Origin: Methanococcoides methylutens MM1 | GTDB lineage: Archaea > Halobacteriota > Methanosarcinia > Methanosarcinales > Methanosarcinaceae | Assembly (NCBI RefSeq): GCF_000970325.1 | Contig: NZ_CP009518.1 | Span: forward strand, 2,170,001 to 2,234,000 | Direction of reading: 5' to 3' | DNA length: 64,000 nucleotides | In this document: piece after piece, positions 34,613 to 44,190 of the stretch | How positions within the stretch are numbered: position 1 is the first letter of the stretch | Layout of the letters: each line of letters starts with the position of its first letter | Position numbers and translations under genes: made by a program | The notes under the pieces: model-generated | Database searches by the model: none | What the model saw: the letters and a program-made list of their open reading frames with translations, nothing else | Told to the model about the DNA's origin: nothing

Positions 34613-37537
34613 TTAACTGCTTGGTGCTGTGATATATTCATAAATATAGTCTTCAACAGGATGATTCATCCGATACCTTACTTTCACAACTGAAACATTT
34701 TTGTTGTTGTCATCAACCAAAGTAGCTTCTTCAAAGCTATCATCAATGGGCTTCACATCACCCATATAGTAGAAATCATTACTTTCTCCATTGCTTTTTT
34801 TGATGAATAAAGGTAGACGAAGCCCATTTCTGTAATTTCTGATGGTAGAAACATCTTTGCTATCCAATTTTCTTCTGGATTTAGACATCCATTCAAATTC
34901 AGAATTGTTGACAAAACCTTCTTCATATTTAGTAGTGCTCGAAATATGCTCTTCCTTGTGATAGTTTACGAATATTGGACAATTTGTCTTCTGAGGACTG
35001 ATAAGGTAACCTCCAACATTCTGTGCTAATGGATTTTGCTCCCAATTTAGAATTCTAAAAACATCTTTTCTAGAATATTTCTGATACAAAATGAAGCCAT
35101 CAACATACTTATCTTTGTCAAAATTCCGATCATAAATCGCTTCGGAATAGTCCAGCATATCATTTAGGAACTGTAGGAAAGTCTCATTTTTTAGTGATTT
35201 TACAAAATCCTCGGTAAATGAGATAATTTCATTTACATAAGAAACGATGCTTAAATCATAGATATCACTTACACTAACCAGCTTTCTGTTATAATTTTCA
35301 GTTACAAATTCAAAATTGAGATTTTTGATACATGATCCTATTGTTTCATCGGGAAGTGAAAAACCATATTTGTCAAAAACGATTGTCTTTAATTCTTCCT
35401 TTAGCAGAATATCTCCAGCAATCAGTTTTTTAAGAATAAGCACTTCCTCGACCCTTTTTGTATTTGCAATTTCATTGGAGAATAATTCGAGGAGCTTGAT
35501 TTCCTTTTCAGATATCTGATTCTGTAAAGACTCTTCTTGACCTAAAGCAAAGTTAAAATAGGATTTTGAGTAGTTTACATACAATTGAGGATCTCTAGAA
35601 CCATGTTCTACAAAGTCCATCATCATAGGAATTCTGCCAACCTTGAATTTTAAGAGCTCGTAATCTTTTACAAGGTCTTTTTTGAGATGCAAATTCGCTT
35701 TATCAATTGCTTCAAAAATCCTTTCATGTGTAATTTTATCAAAATTGATAGTTGAAGCACCCGGAATTAAGCTGCTTCCACTTAACATTAATTTACGCAA
35801 TGTATCCTTGTTGTAGGAGGTATCGCCATACAATGCAATTGGAACTAAGTAATTATTACTGTAATTGCCTATGAAATCAATCACAGTAAGGAATTCTTTG
35901 CCGTTAGCTTTACGCAATCCCCTTCCCAATTGCTGTACAAAGATTATAGCTGATGCAGTGGGTCTTAACATAATGATTTGGTTTACTTTTGGAATATCCA
36001 CACCCTCATTGAAGATATCAACAGTAAAGATGTAATCCAATTTTTCAGAAAGATCATAGCTTTCTAATCTATTTATTGCATCAATTCTTTCATACTCAGT
36101 ATTTTTGCCAGATAATGAAACCGTTTTGTATCCCCTTTCATTAAATGCATCAGACAGCCCTTGACTCTCAGTTACACTGCTACAAAAGACAAGCCCTCTC
36201 ACACAGCCATTGTCACATCCATAAAATTCAGCTTTTTCGATTATCCGATCCACACGTTCTTTTGCTGTTAATAAAGAGAAAGATGCACTTTCATCCAAAA
36301 GTTGCCCATCTACCATAATATCAGTCACGCCAAAATAATGGAATGTTGATAACATCTTTTCTTCTAGAGCTCTATGCAAACGTATTTCGTATGCAATATT
36401 GTGTTCAAATTGAGAAAAGATGTCAAAACCGTCAGTCCTTTCAGGCGTAGCAGTCATGCCCAACAAAAATTTTGGCTTAAAATGATTGAGGATCTTTTGG
36501 TAAGTTTCAGCCCCTGCCCGATGAGTTTCATCTATGACGATATAATCAAAATGATTTTCATCAAATTGATTTAAATGTTCATCTCTGGAGATGGTTTGAA
36601 TTGTTGAGAATATAAAATCAGCATCAATTTCTCTTTCACTTCCAGAGTAAATACCCATACTCCGACTGTCGCCAAAAATCTTTTTGAAACTTCTCATAGC
36701 ATTTTCTGCAATGTTTCTACGATGAACTACAAATAAAAACTTCTCAGGATTGTAGTCTTTCACATCAAAGGCAGAAAGATATGTTTTCCCAGTACCAGTT
36801 GCAGAAATTAGTAGCGCTTTGTCTTTATTATTTGACCTTAAATCTTTGATATTTAATAATGCTTCCTTTTGCATTGCATTGGGAATTATTGAATCGGAGT
36901 GATGAGATTCGAGACTCTTTCTTGAATCTGAAATGAACTTCTTTTTCAAATTGTAATCTAATGCATAAGAGTCAATAAAATCATCATCCACAGAGATAGC
37001 ATTTTCAAACTCACTTTTGAATTCATTAATTGAATCTGCTATCAATTTTGAGTCACATGTAGCTGATATTTTTAAGTTCCACTCTTTGTTTGAACATAAT
37101 GCATTAGCTGTAAGATTGCTACTCCCAATGATCAGATTATATCGATCGCTCTTTTTGAATAGATATCCTTTCGCGTGGAAATCACAATCTACCGCAATTT
37201 TTAATTCAATGTTATTAAGCTTTGATAGAGACCTCAGTGCTTCTGGCTGAGTGAAATATTGATATTGGGAAACCAATATTTTCCCATATTTTTCAGAATT
37301 TGCTAGTTCTTCGAATGAATTAATTAAACTAGCTACACCGCTTTTTGTTGCAAATGCTACTGAAAACCAAAATTCATCACAATTCTTTAGTTCCCTACAT
37401 ATGGTCGCTAGTACTTTCTTTCCATTATCAGTATCATTTACTAGTAACTCCGGCAGATATTGCTTTTTTGAAGTAAAGGACTGATCAATAAAGCCCGTTT
37501 TCAAGCTATCTAACAAATGCGCGGGAAAGTTATCCAT
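34613..37537 (-). CDS. PLD-nuclease/DEAD-type helicase with DUF3427-like C-terminus
   Basis: 974 residues. The N-terminal phospholipase-D-like domain has HAKGYLF (His121, Lys123) and GSSNLTANAL (Asn141), one HKN motif. A superfamily 2 helicase core follows: SATGTGKT at 245-252, DETH at 336-339, MTATPERTDG, and motif VI QQLGRGLRKANGKEFL. The C-terminal 400 residues resemble DUF3427. This architecture is common in bacterial defence islands, often beside a Nudix/MutT gene as here. Probably acts on foreign DNA (inference). The gene is clearly more AT-rich than its neighbours. ATG with AAGGAA; one base separates it from the Nudix stop. Confidence 0.88.
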   Translation of the reverse strand: MDNFPAHLLDSLKTGFIDQSFTSKKQYLPELLVNDTDNGKKVLATICRELKNCDEFWFSVAFATKSGVASLINSFEELANSEKYGKILVSQYQYFTQPEALRSLSKLNNIELKIAVDCDFHAKGYLFKKSDRYNLIIGSSNLTANALCSNKEWNLKISATCDSKLIADSINEFKSEFENAISVDDDFIDSYALDYNLKKKFISDSRKSLESHHSDSIIPNAMQKEALLNIKDLRSNNKDKALLISATGTGKTYLSAFDVKDYNPEKFLFVVHRRNIAENAMRSFKKIFGDSRSMGIYSGSEREIDADFIFSTIQTISRDEHLNQFDENHFDYIVIDETHRAGAETYQKILNHFKPKFLLGMTATPERTDGFDIFSQFEHNIAYEIRLHRALEEKMLSTFHYFGVTDIMVDGQLLDESASFSLLTAKERVDRIIEKAEFYGCDNGCVRGLVFCSSVTESQGLSDAFNERGYKTVSLSGKNTEYERIDAINRLESYDLSEKLDYIFTVDIFNEGVDIPKVNQIIMLRPTASAIIFVQQLGRGLRKANGKEFLTVIDFIGNYSNNYLVPIALYGDTSYNKDTLRKLMLSGSSLIPGASTINFDKITHERIFEAIDKANLHLKKDLVKDYELLKFKVGRIPMMMDFVEHGSRDPQLYVNYSKSYFNFALGQEESLQNQISEKEIKLLELFSNEIANTKRVEEVLILKKLIAGDILLKEELKTIVFDKYGFSLPDETIGSCIKNLNFEFVTENYNRKLVSVSDIYDLSIVSYVNEIISFTEDFVKSLKNETFLQFLNDMLDYSEAIYDRNFDKDKYVDGFILYQKYSRKDVFRILNWEQNPLAQNVGGYLISPQKTNCPIFVNYHKEEHISSTTKYEEGFVNNSEFEWMSKSRRKLDSKDVSTIRNYRNGLRLPLFIKKSNGESNDFYYMGDVKPIDDSFEEATLVDDNNKNVSVVKVRYRMNHPVEDYIYEYITAPSS

Positions 37538-37538
37538 A

Positions 37539-37934
37539 TTAATATTCCTTCATCAATTTTGAAACAATAGGTAGATCTGCTTCAGCCCAATCCAAAGTCG
37601 ATAAATTTTCTGGATTTAACCATTTGAAAGCAATGTGTTCTTTCAAATTGAATTCTGAATTTAAAGCCCTACAAATGAAACTGTGCATTGTAACACTGAA
37701 ATCTGGATATTGATGACTTACAGTTAGAAACTCCTTCTCAATTTTTATGTTAAGATCGAGTTCTTCTAGTAACTCACGTTCTAAAGCTTGTTCTTTAGAT
37801 TCACCTGATTCTATTTTCCCGCCTGGAAATTCGTATTTTAAAGAAATGTAATCGTATTTTCCATGATCTCTTTGAACACATAGAAACTGATCATCATCAA
37901 TGATTATTGCTGCAACTACTTCATAGTGTTTCAT
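37539..37934 (-). CDS. Nudix (MutT-like) hydrolase paired with the helicase
   Basis: 131 residues with a complete Nudix box GGKIESGESKEQALERELLEELD (residues 38-60: G-X5-E-X7-REUXEE). The sequence EVVAAIIIDDDQFLCVQRDHGKY is like (d)CTP/8-oxo-dGTP pyrophosphatases. ATG 37934 is preferred over a longer frame to 38039, which lacks similarity. A TATA-like TTTATAAATTA on the minus strand near 37975 gives a short leader. Upstream partner of the helicase in one transcript, with one base between the genes. Confidence 0.88.
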   Translation of the reverse strand: MKHYEVVAAIIIDDDQFLCVQRDHGKYDYISLKYEFPGGKIESGESKEQALERELLEELDLNIKIEKEFLTVSHQYPDFSVTMHSFICRALNSEFNLKEHIAFKWLNPENLSTLDWAEADLPIVSKLMKEY

Positions 37935-38228
37935 TTGTTTTGTACATCCCGGAAAATATGATAACTGAAATAATTTATAAACCTTTTTAAAAATATCGAA
38001 GTGGTCCTCTAAAGAATGATTAAGACCACGACCTCCCATTTTCTAATCAATACCCGCCCACAATGAACAAAAAAATCCATTGATGAATCTATTTCTGTAT
38101 TGGTGCAAAAAATCTCACCCTATGCTGTTTTATAATAGATTCATACGACTTACATGGGCAACAGGTTTAAATAAAACCTGGTAGATTTATACGAAACTAC
38201 AATGAAAAATAATATTCAAAGTTAGGAA

Positions 38229-38444
38229 GTGGTGGTCCTGAAACACGACAAAAAAGTTAAAACGGCAATAATTTCGTTAGCGGCAATTTCTTTGTTGTTG
38301 ATATACAATTTGAACTCTCTTTTTGGGAGAAGTATTAGCTCTCATAAGGGAGTAGCCTTGCTTTTGACAACAGTGGGATTAACAATGATCGGAGTGATCT
38401 ACCTGCTGGAAGCAAGGAGGATCAAACCGGAAAGCCAGGAATGA
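38229..38444 (+). CDS. Small two-helix membrane protein (71 aa)
   Basis: Two hydrophobic segments (VKTAIISLAAISLLLIYNL and GVALLLTTVGLTMIGVIYLLEA) joined by a short basic loop GRSISSHK, with a charged start MVVLKHDKKVK. No family recognised. The ribosome site TAGGAAG lies immediately before the GTG at 38229, so the next codon, GTG at 38232, is also possible. Unknown role; sits between the helicase module and the FecR-type gene. Confidence 0.6.
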   Translation: MVVLKHDKKVKTAIISLAAISLLLIYNLNSLFGRSISSHKGVALLLTTVGLTMIGVIYLLEARRIKPESQE

Positions 38445-38571
38445 GAGAGAACCTGTTGCAGAAAAGAGACTTCCTGTAACAATTCATAAAAAAGGAAAGG
38501 AAGAAGATTTCTTTCTTTCAAATCCTACTTTTTACATATTGCATTTTTCTGATTATTTTGTTCAATGAAGG

Positions 38572-39843
38572 TCATTTTAATTTCGTACGAAAAACAACTG
38601 CAGCAATCCCAACCATTGCAAGACATGCCAATGCGGTGAAGCCGTTCACTGAATTACTGCTTTCCTCACTCTCAGCAGACGGATAAGTCTCACTTTCCAT
38701 AGCGGAATCATCTTCGGGATATTCACCGCCAAAGCCCTCCATCAGTTCCTCCCATTCTTCATCCTCAAGTGTCAGGACAGCTCCTGCATAGCCATCCCGG
38801 ACAGTGATCTTCTCGCCTTCATAAAGATCAATTACCTCATTCGCTGTTGTTACCTCAACAATCCCATCCTGAACATAGATCCTGTCAACAGACAGGTCAG
38901 GATCATGGAAAACCGCATACTCAGTACCCTTTACTCCTGTCACAGCCGTGGGAGTCGTGACGAAAAGGTACATGCCAGCCAATTTCTGAACTCTCGTCCA
39001 GACCCCTCCAAAAAAGATTTTGATAACCCTCATGTTTTCATCAGTATTGTCTTCAACCGGAGTTGATATCTCTATATAAGACCTTTCTTCCATCCGGACA
39101 CGGGATCTCCCATCATCGAATTTGATAACTACCTTCGCATCCCTCAATGTCCTTACCTGATCCCCTTCATGGATCCCGTTCTTTTCATTGATCTTCTGCC
39201 ACTGGTCAGACCACGGATGCAGTACTTCCACCCGCCCTTCCAGGGATTCAATGATCCCGACAACCTCTGTTATACTGACCTTCGGGGCCGAGATGTAGGT
39301 TTCATCAACATAAGCCTTTGAATGCTGCTCAAGAGTTGAAGCTATCCCGTAATTCGAATGATCGACAATTGAGATTACAAAATTTTGATACTTGAAAACG
39401 ATCAACTGGATCTTTATGTTGTTCACTTCAGCATCATAGGCTATCCTGTCAAACTGCATTCCACTTTCGGCAGCCTTCACATCAGGACCATAAAACCCTG
39501 ATTCCACTCCCTCGATCAACTCCGCCTGACGTAGCTGGAAATAACTGCTTGCCTGGGCCTCCGTAAAAAGATGAGACATGGCGATCTCATAACCATATCC
39601 TGATTGTTCCCCGTAAGCAAATACGACCTCTTCGCCAATGATCTCACCATTTGCATCCTGCAGTCCATAGCTTGTTTCGGATCCGAGCTCAAATCCATAC
39701 AAGGCTTCCGGAGAATCGGCAGCAATAGCTGTTGGGGACATGCATATGAAGAAGATTAGCATGAGAAGCGATGTAAAGAGTTTTGGTTGCAGGAAATGCT
39801 TGTATGAGAGGACAGGATTGCGGAGATTTGAAGTAGAGACCAT
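38572..39843 (-). CDS. Secreted FecR-domain protein with C-terminal anchor
   Basis: 423 residues. Signal peptide/membrane helix near residues 21-42 (LFTSLLMLIFFICMSPTAIAA). Middle region (about 190-330) is a FecR-like domain: SLEGRVEVLHPWSDQWQKINEKNGIHEGDQVRTLRDAKVVIKFDDGRSRVRM, then TAVTGVKGTEYAV and VQDGIVEVTTANEVIDLYEGEKITV. C-terminal acidic linker followed by a hydrophobic helix and basic tail (FTALACLAMVGIAAVVFRTKLK), like PGF-CTERM-type anchors. No FecI sigma system exists in archaea, so its signalling role is unknown; possibly an envelope sensor or structural surface protein. Confidence 0.82.
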   Translation of the reverse strand: MVSTSNLRNPVLSYKHFLQPKLFTSLLMLIFFICMSPTAIAADSPEALYGFELGSETSYGLQDANGEIIGEEVVFAYGEQSGYGYEIAMSHLFTEAQASSYFQLRQAELIEGVESGFYGPDVKAAESGMQFDRIAYDAEVNNIKIQLIVFKYQNFVISIVDHSNYGIASTLEQHSKAYVDETYISAPKVSITEVVGIIESLEGRVEVLHPWSDQWQKINEKNGIHEGDQVRTLRDAKVVIKFDDGRSRVRMEERSYIEISTPVEDNTDENMRVIKIFFGGVWTRVQKLAGMYLFVTTPTAVTGVKGTEYAVFHDPDLSVDRIYVQDGIVEVTTANEVIDLYEGEKITVRDGYAGAVLTLEDEEWEELMEGFGGEYPEDDSAMESETYPSAESEESSNSVNGFTALACLAMVGIAAVVFRTKLK

Positions 39844-39927
39844 AGTATATTGTTATTTTTAAATATTAAAGAGAGTTACGACCAGCTACAGGTCTTTTCA
39901 AAAATAAGTTTATAATTGAAACAATGC

Positions 39928-40689
39928 TCATGCAAATGAAAATGTGCCATAGACAAACCTCACAGGCACCTGGTAAACACCTCTTATCTCCGCCTCAGTA
40001 CTGATAATCCGATACATCTCATCCATATCCGAAGTTCCAGGATCGACATCGGTCATTACCTCTATGTAACCGGTCTTTGGAACATATCCGACACCCCTGG
40101 ACGAATTATCATCTATCGCCGGGAATTTACTGTAATTTACACCGGAAACGATCTCACCAACATTGTTCCGGTAAGACCTCTGTTCCTCTGTCAGCGGGTA
40201 CGGAAGCTCACCATAGGTCCCGTATACTTCGTAGGTCCCATTCAACGGCGCGAGAACGTATGCCGCATGATACAGGATAAGTCCGTCATCACCATACCTC
40301 AATCCCCTGAGAAACTCGAGTGCCTCTTCGTCCCCGGCATCCCCGAGAGCAAGGATAGAAGCCATCCGGAGGTGTTTATTTTCGGATTCATTCATAGAGA
40401 TCCCCAGAAGCAGGTCGGTTGCACTTTCATCGCCGATCTTGCCAAGGGCTAGGATAGCATTCTTCCGCATTTCGATGGACATGCTTTCATTTAGCACTAC
40501 CTGCACAAGTGATCCGATTGTCTTTTCATCCCCCATATCCACAAGCTCATCCATTGCACCGGAGCTGATACTCTCATTCTCATTACCAAGATCCTCAATT
40601 AAAGAATCGACATTGTTATTTTCTGTGCATCCGGAGAACATAATCAGTAAAACAAAAAGGATGATCGTAACTGATAGGGTAAATTTCAT
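39928..40689 (-). CDS. HEAT-repeat lipoprotein
   Basis: 253 residues. N-terminal signal with lipobox (LIMFSGC, cysteine at residue 21). Residues 30-150 hold three to four HEAT-type repeats (ALGKIGDESATDLLLGI; ILALGDAGDEEALEFLRGL). The rest is a globular domain of unknown type (GYVPKTGYIEVMTDVDPGTSDMDEMYRIISTEAEIRGVYQVPVRFVYG). Outside-facing lipid-anchored protein; protein-protein interaction expected from HEAT repeats. Same strand as the FecR gene, 84 bp before it, perhaps the same operon. Confidence 0.8.
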   Translation of the reverse strand: MKFTLSVTIILFVLLIMFSGCTENNNVDSLIEDLGNENESISSGAMDELVDMGDEKTIGSLVQVVLNESMSIEMRKNAILALGKIGDESATDLLLGISMNESENKHLRMASILALGDAGDEEALEFLRGLRYGDDGLILYHAAYVLAPLNGTYEVYGTYGELPYPLTEEQRSYRNNVGEIVSGVNYSKFPAIDDNSSRGVGYVPKTGYIEVMTDVDPGTSDMDEMYRIISTEAEIRGVYQVPVRFVYGTFSFA

Positions 40690-40890
40690 GTTGATCCAGA
40701 CCTCAAATATTAAGTCAATGACTATCCACCAATAATGTACACTGAATTAACAGATCATTGATGAATTATGTGAAAATAATAACTATGGACAACTATTAAT
40801 TCATTTTCCTAATTTTTTTTATTTGAAAAAAAGCAGGGTAAGTATGGAGAAATAAAAAAGAAAATAAGCCCGACAAGCTATAATTACATA

Positions 40891-42210
40891 TTATAACTCC
40901 GGGTCCATGGGATCTGTTGGTATACTAAACCCGAATGTACTTCCATTCCCAACCTCACTCTCAACCCAGATCTCGCCGCCATGTGTTTCCACGAAGTTCT
41001 TTGCGATAGCGAGCCCGAGGCCCACACCTCCGTATTTTCGGGTGATCGAGCCGTCAAGTTGCATAAAGGGTATGAACAGCCTCTTTTGTTCTTCCGGGGA
41101 AATACCAATGCCTGTATCTCTTATGGATATTTCCATGAACTCATCGGCCCTTTTTGCTGTTACTGACACAGAACCTTTTGCCGGTGTGAACTTGATAGCA
41201 TTCTCAGTAAGGTTGTACAGGGTCTGCCTTATCTTCTCCTTGTCTGCATTTACAAGTCCCAGATTTGCATCGACATCAAATGTCAGATCGATGTCCTTTG
41301 ATGCAGAGAAAGGGATCAGTGATGTCTCAACATCCTTAACAACATCCGGCACACTGAAGGACTGGATCTCAAGGTTCATTTTCATAAGCTCAACATTGGA
41401 AATGCTCAATACATTGTTGAAAATACCCAGCAATTGTTTGCCGTTCTTCAAAACGGTTTTTGCATATTTCATCTGTTTCTCACTCAGGTCCTCATCAACC
41501 AGCACATTCGAAAAACCTATGATCGAATTCAAAGGTGTCCTGAGCTCATGGCTTACATTTCTCAACAACTCGGTTTTTGCCTTGTTGGCAGCTTCAGCGG
41601 CGAATTTTCCATCTATCATCGCTTTTTCCGCCTTTTTGAACTCTGTGATGTCCACAGCCGAAGCCATTATACCAAGAGGTTCGCCATCCTTGTTCAGAAC
41701 CATGTTTGCCGACAGGAGTAGCGGGAATTCCGTCCCATCCTTTCTTACACCGATCACTTCCCCTTCCCATCTTTTTTCCGAGAGTAACTTCCCCAGTATC
41801 TTTTCGGCACGTCCATTCCTCTTCCAGAATTTTAAAATCGGTCTTCCCTGAACCTGGGTTTCATCATCATAACCCCACAACTTTAGAAATGCAGGATTAA
41901 CATAGGTCAAATTGGCATTGAGATCTGCAAAACTGATCGCATTGATGGATGTCTCGACAGCATTTTCTTTTATCAGGAGTTTCTCTGACAACTGCCTTGT
42001 CTTATGTTTCACCGACTGGTACCCCAGGATCGAGAAGATCGGCAAGTAAACACAAAGCGCCGTGATCATTATCAGCAGATAAGACAAAGGCAGATCCGTC
42101 GCAACATAGATCAATGCTACAATAATTACGATTGAAAAGACGACAATAGTATAGCAAACTATCATGAATAGTTTCCAAAGGTCCCCTTCCCCCAAAGATC
42201 CCCATTTCAT
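40891..42210 (-). CDS. Membrane PAS-domain sensor histidine kinase
   Basis: 439 residues. Two membrane helices at about 13-35 and 42-62, then one PAS domain (residues 80-195: SINAISFADLNANLTYVNPAFLKLWGYDDETQV, with PAC GIMASAVDITEFKKAEKAM). HisKA with the H box NVSHELRTPLNSIIGFS, and HATPase with N box NLTENAIKFTP, DTGIGISPEEQKRLFIPF and GVGLGLAIAKNFVETHGG. All catalytic motifs are present. No response regulator is adjacent, as is usual in Methanosarcinales. Its C-terminal half is closely similar to the next kinase, suggesting duplication. Confidence 0.93.
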   Translation of the reverse strand: MKWGSLGEGDLWKLFMIVCYTIVVFSIVIIVALIYVATDLPLSYLLIMITALCVYLPIFSILGYQSVKHKTRQLSEKLLIKENAVETSINAISFADLNANLTYVNPAFLKLWGYDDETQVQGRPILKFWKRNGRAEKILGKLLSEKRWEGEVIGVRKDGTEFPLLLSANMVLNKDGEPLGIMASAVDITEFKKAEKAMIDGKFAAEAANKAKTELLRNVSHELRTPLNSIIGFSNVLVDEDLSEKQMKYAKTVLKNGKQLLGIFNNVLSISNVELMKMNLEIQSFSVPDVVKDVETSLIPFSASKDIDLTFDVDANLGLVNADKEKIRQTLYNLTENAIKFTPAKGSVSVTAKRADEFMEISIRDTGIGISPEEQKRLFIPFMQLDGSITRKYGGVGLGLAIAKNFVETHGGEIWVESEVGNGSTFGFSIPTDPMDPEL

Positions 42211-42331
42211 AAAAAGATAATTGGAATTAAAAATATATAAGACGTGTTATTGAGTGCAGGTGTCCCCCTCAAGTGAGGAAACCTAAAACAGATATAGAGT
42301 TATAATGGATATGAGATCTCAGGATTACAAT

Positions 42332-43792
42332 TCAAGAGACTTCCGGATCTGTTGGAATGGTAAATCCAAATGTACTTCCCTTCTCTACCTCACTTTCAAC
42401 CCAGATCTTGCCACCATGCATTTCCACAAAGTTCTTTACAAGGCTAAGACCCAGACCGGTCCCACCATATTCACGTGCATTCGACGAATCGATCTGGACG
42501 AACGGCTGGAACAGTTTTTTCTGGTCCACGACTGAAATTCCGATACCGGTATCTTTTACAAGAACGGAAATACGATCATCAGATGATCGTGTTTCTATTG
42601 TCACAGATCCTCCACGATCAGTGAACTTGATCGCGTTGCTCACGAGGTTATAAATTATCTGCCTTAATTTCACAGCATCCGCAACAATAAAGGGTCTTTC
42701 AGGATCGATGTCACACTTCAGTTCAATGCCCTTTTCTGTTGCAAGAGGCATCATTGTTTCCATTATTTCATTGATGGTGTCACGAATAGCAAACTTATCA
42801 GGGTTCAAACTCATCTTACCGGCTTCGATCTTTGACAGATCCAGTATGTCGTTGATCAGTTCCAGAAGATGTTTGCCACTTCTATAAACATTGGAAACGT
42901 AGCGCTTCTGCATATCATTCAGATCGCCAACATTTTCACTGCAAAGTACTTCCGAGAATCCGATGATCGAATTGAGAGGGGTTCTCAGTTCGTGGCTCAT
43001 ATTTGTGAGGAACTCCGATTTGGCCCGGCTGGCATCCTCGGCAGCAAGTTTGGCATTGAGCATTGCCTCATCTGCCTGCTTGTGTTCGGTCATGTCCCTC
43101 GAAACACCCAGAATTGCCTTTTCTCCCATATAATCGATCACCTGGATATTGACCTCTACAGGAAATGTCGACCCGTCCTTTCGGACAAGAATTGACTCAA
43201 AAAGGTTGTGTTCATCCTGAAGAAGCTGATCGATCTGGCTGCCTACATCTGTTGCATCAGCAAAAAGATCTATGTCCTGTGGCCTCATCTGAAGAAGTTC
43301 ACTCCGGGTATACCCCAGTTGCTTGCATGCAATTTTGTTAACTTCCAGGAACCGGCCATAAAGATCAGTTACATAGATCCCATCATTGGCACTCTCAAAA
43401 ACGGTTTTGAACTTCTCCTCACTTTCTCTCAGTTTCCTTTCTGCGATCTTACGCTCGGTTATATTCCTTGCAACGGCCAGGACTGCAGGAGTTCCTTTGT
43501 ATTTGATAGGGCGGACATTAAGCTCAATTGATGCCAGAGAACCGTCCTTACACTGGACCATGGTTTCGACAAATCCACTTCCCTGCTTCAACTTTTCAGC
43601 TATCTGTTCGCCTGTGATCTTTCTGAATTCCGGGGGAGTAATATCCATTACCGTCATCTGCAGCAATTCATCCTTCTGATACCCCAGATCATCGCACATG
43701 ACCCGGTTCACTTCCAGAAAATGGCCATCAGAGGCATAAATCAGAATTCCGTCGTTTACGGAATTAAATATAATTTCAAAACATTGTTCCAT
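42332..43792 (-). CDS. PAS-PAS sensor histidine kinase
   Basis: 486 residues, cytoplasmic (no membrane helix). Two PAS/PAC domains at about 1-117 and 120-240, both containing SVNDGILIYASDGHFLEVN / SANDGIYVTDLYGRFLEVN and DLG/QLGY motifs, then HisKA with NMSHELRTPLNSIIGFSEV and HATPase with NLVSNAIKFTD, DTGIGISVVDQKKLFQPF and GTGLGLSLVKNFVEMHGG. ATG 43792 is preferred over an ATG five codons upstream because GGTGG precedes it by five bases. Input signal unknown; no response regulator nearby. Confidence 0.92.
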   Translation of the reverse strand: MEQCFEIIFNSVNDGILIYASDGHFLEVNRVMCDDLGYQKDELLQMTVMDITPPEFRKITGEQIAEKLKQGSGFVETMVQCKDGSLASIELNVRPIKYKGTPAVLAVARNITERKIAERKLRESEEKFKTVFESANDGIYVTDLYGRFLEVNKIACKQLGYTRSELLQMRPQDIDLFADATDVGSQIDQLLQDEHNLFESILVRKDGSTFPVEVNIQVIDYMGEKAILGVSRDMTEHKQADEAMLNAKLAAEDASRAKSEFLTNMSHELRTPLNSIIGFSEVLCSENVGDLNDMQKRYVSNVYRSGKHLLELINDILDLSKIEAGKMSLNPDKFAIRDTINEIMETMMPLATEKGIELKCDIDPERPFIVADAVKLRQIIYNLVSNAIKFTDRGGSVTIETRSSDDRISVLVKDTGIGISVVDQKKLFQPFVQIDSSNAREYGGTGLGLSLVKNFVEMHGGKIWVESEVEKGSTFGFTIPTDPEVS

Positions 43793-43908
43793 AATTCCCA
43801 CCAGCACATCAGATCGAGGTCGATCTCCAATTAAAGTCTCCGGGGTTAAATATATAGATTTGCTAGAAAAGAAGATAATAAAACAAGAGGAATGTTAAAA
43901 ATAAGCAG

Positions 43909-43921
43909 ATAGTCCCGCCCG
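43909..43921. repeat. 13-bp copy of the tRNA-Gln 3' end (possible attachment-site remnant)
   Basis: ATAGTCCCGCCCG is identical and in the same orientation to 55841-55853, which is the last 12 bases of the tRNA-Gln gene plus one flanking base. It lies in a non-coding gap, and no complete tRNA can be drawn around it because the matching 5' acceptor strand is absent. The two copies bracket the 12-kb methyltransferase block. No integrase gene is present between them. Confidence 0.45.
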
Positions 43922-44190
43922 ACTTATGCCACCTTACTCTGACAAAATAGTCATCAAAAAATGATGAATACCCCACATGCAGCCTAGTATGACACCTTTA
44001 TGTGAGTTTAAACTAAAATTCGTGAGCTACTGTAATTAAATAATGAATATTTCAAGAGTAATAACTAAATACAATGTAATATCAATTTTTAGAAGGACAT
44101 TTGATCAATCAGCTTATGTTCGTAATTTAAAAATATTATTTGAAAAGGGTTCAACTTCTCGACTACAAAAGGCACAGGAAAAGAAGTACG

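Noticed and set aside
43905-43985. Possible second tRNA gene at the 13-bp tRNA-like sequence
   Set aside because: Only the 3' acceptor piece is present; no matching 5' strand, anticodon arm or T arm can be formed.
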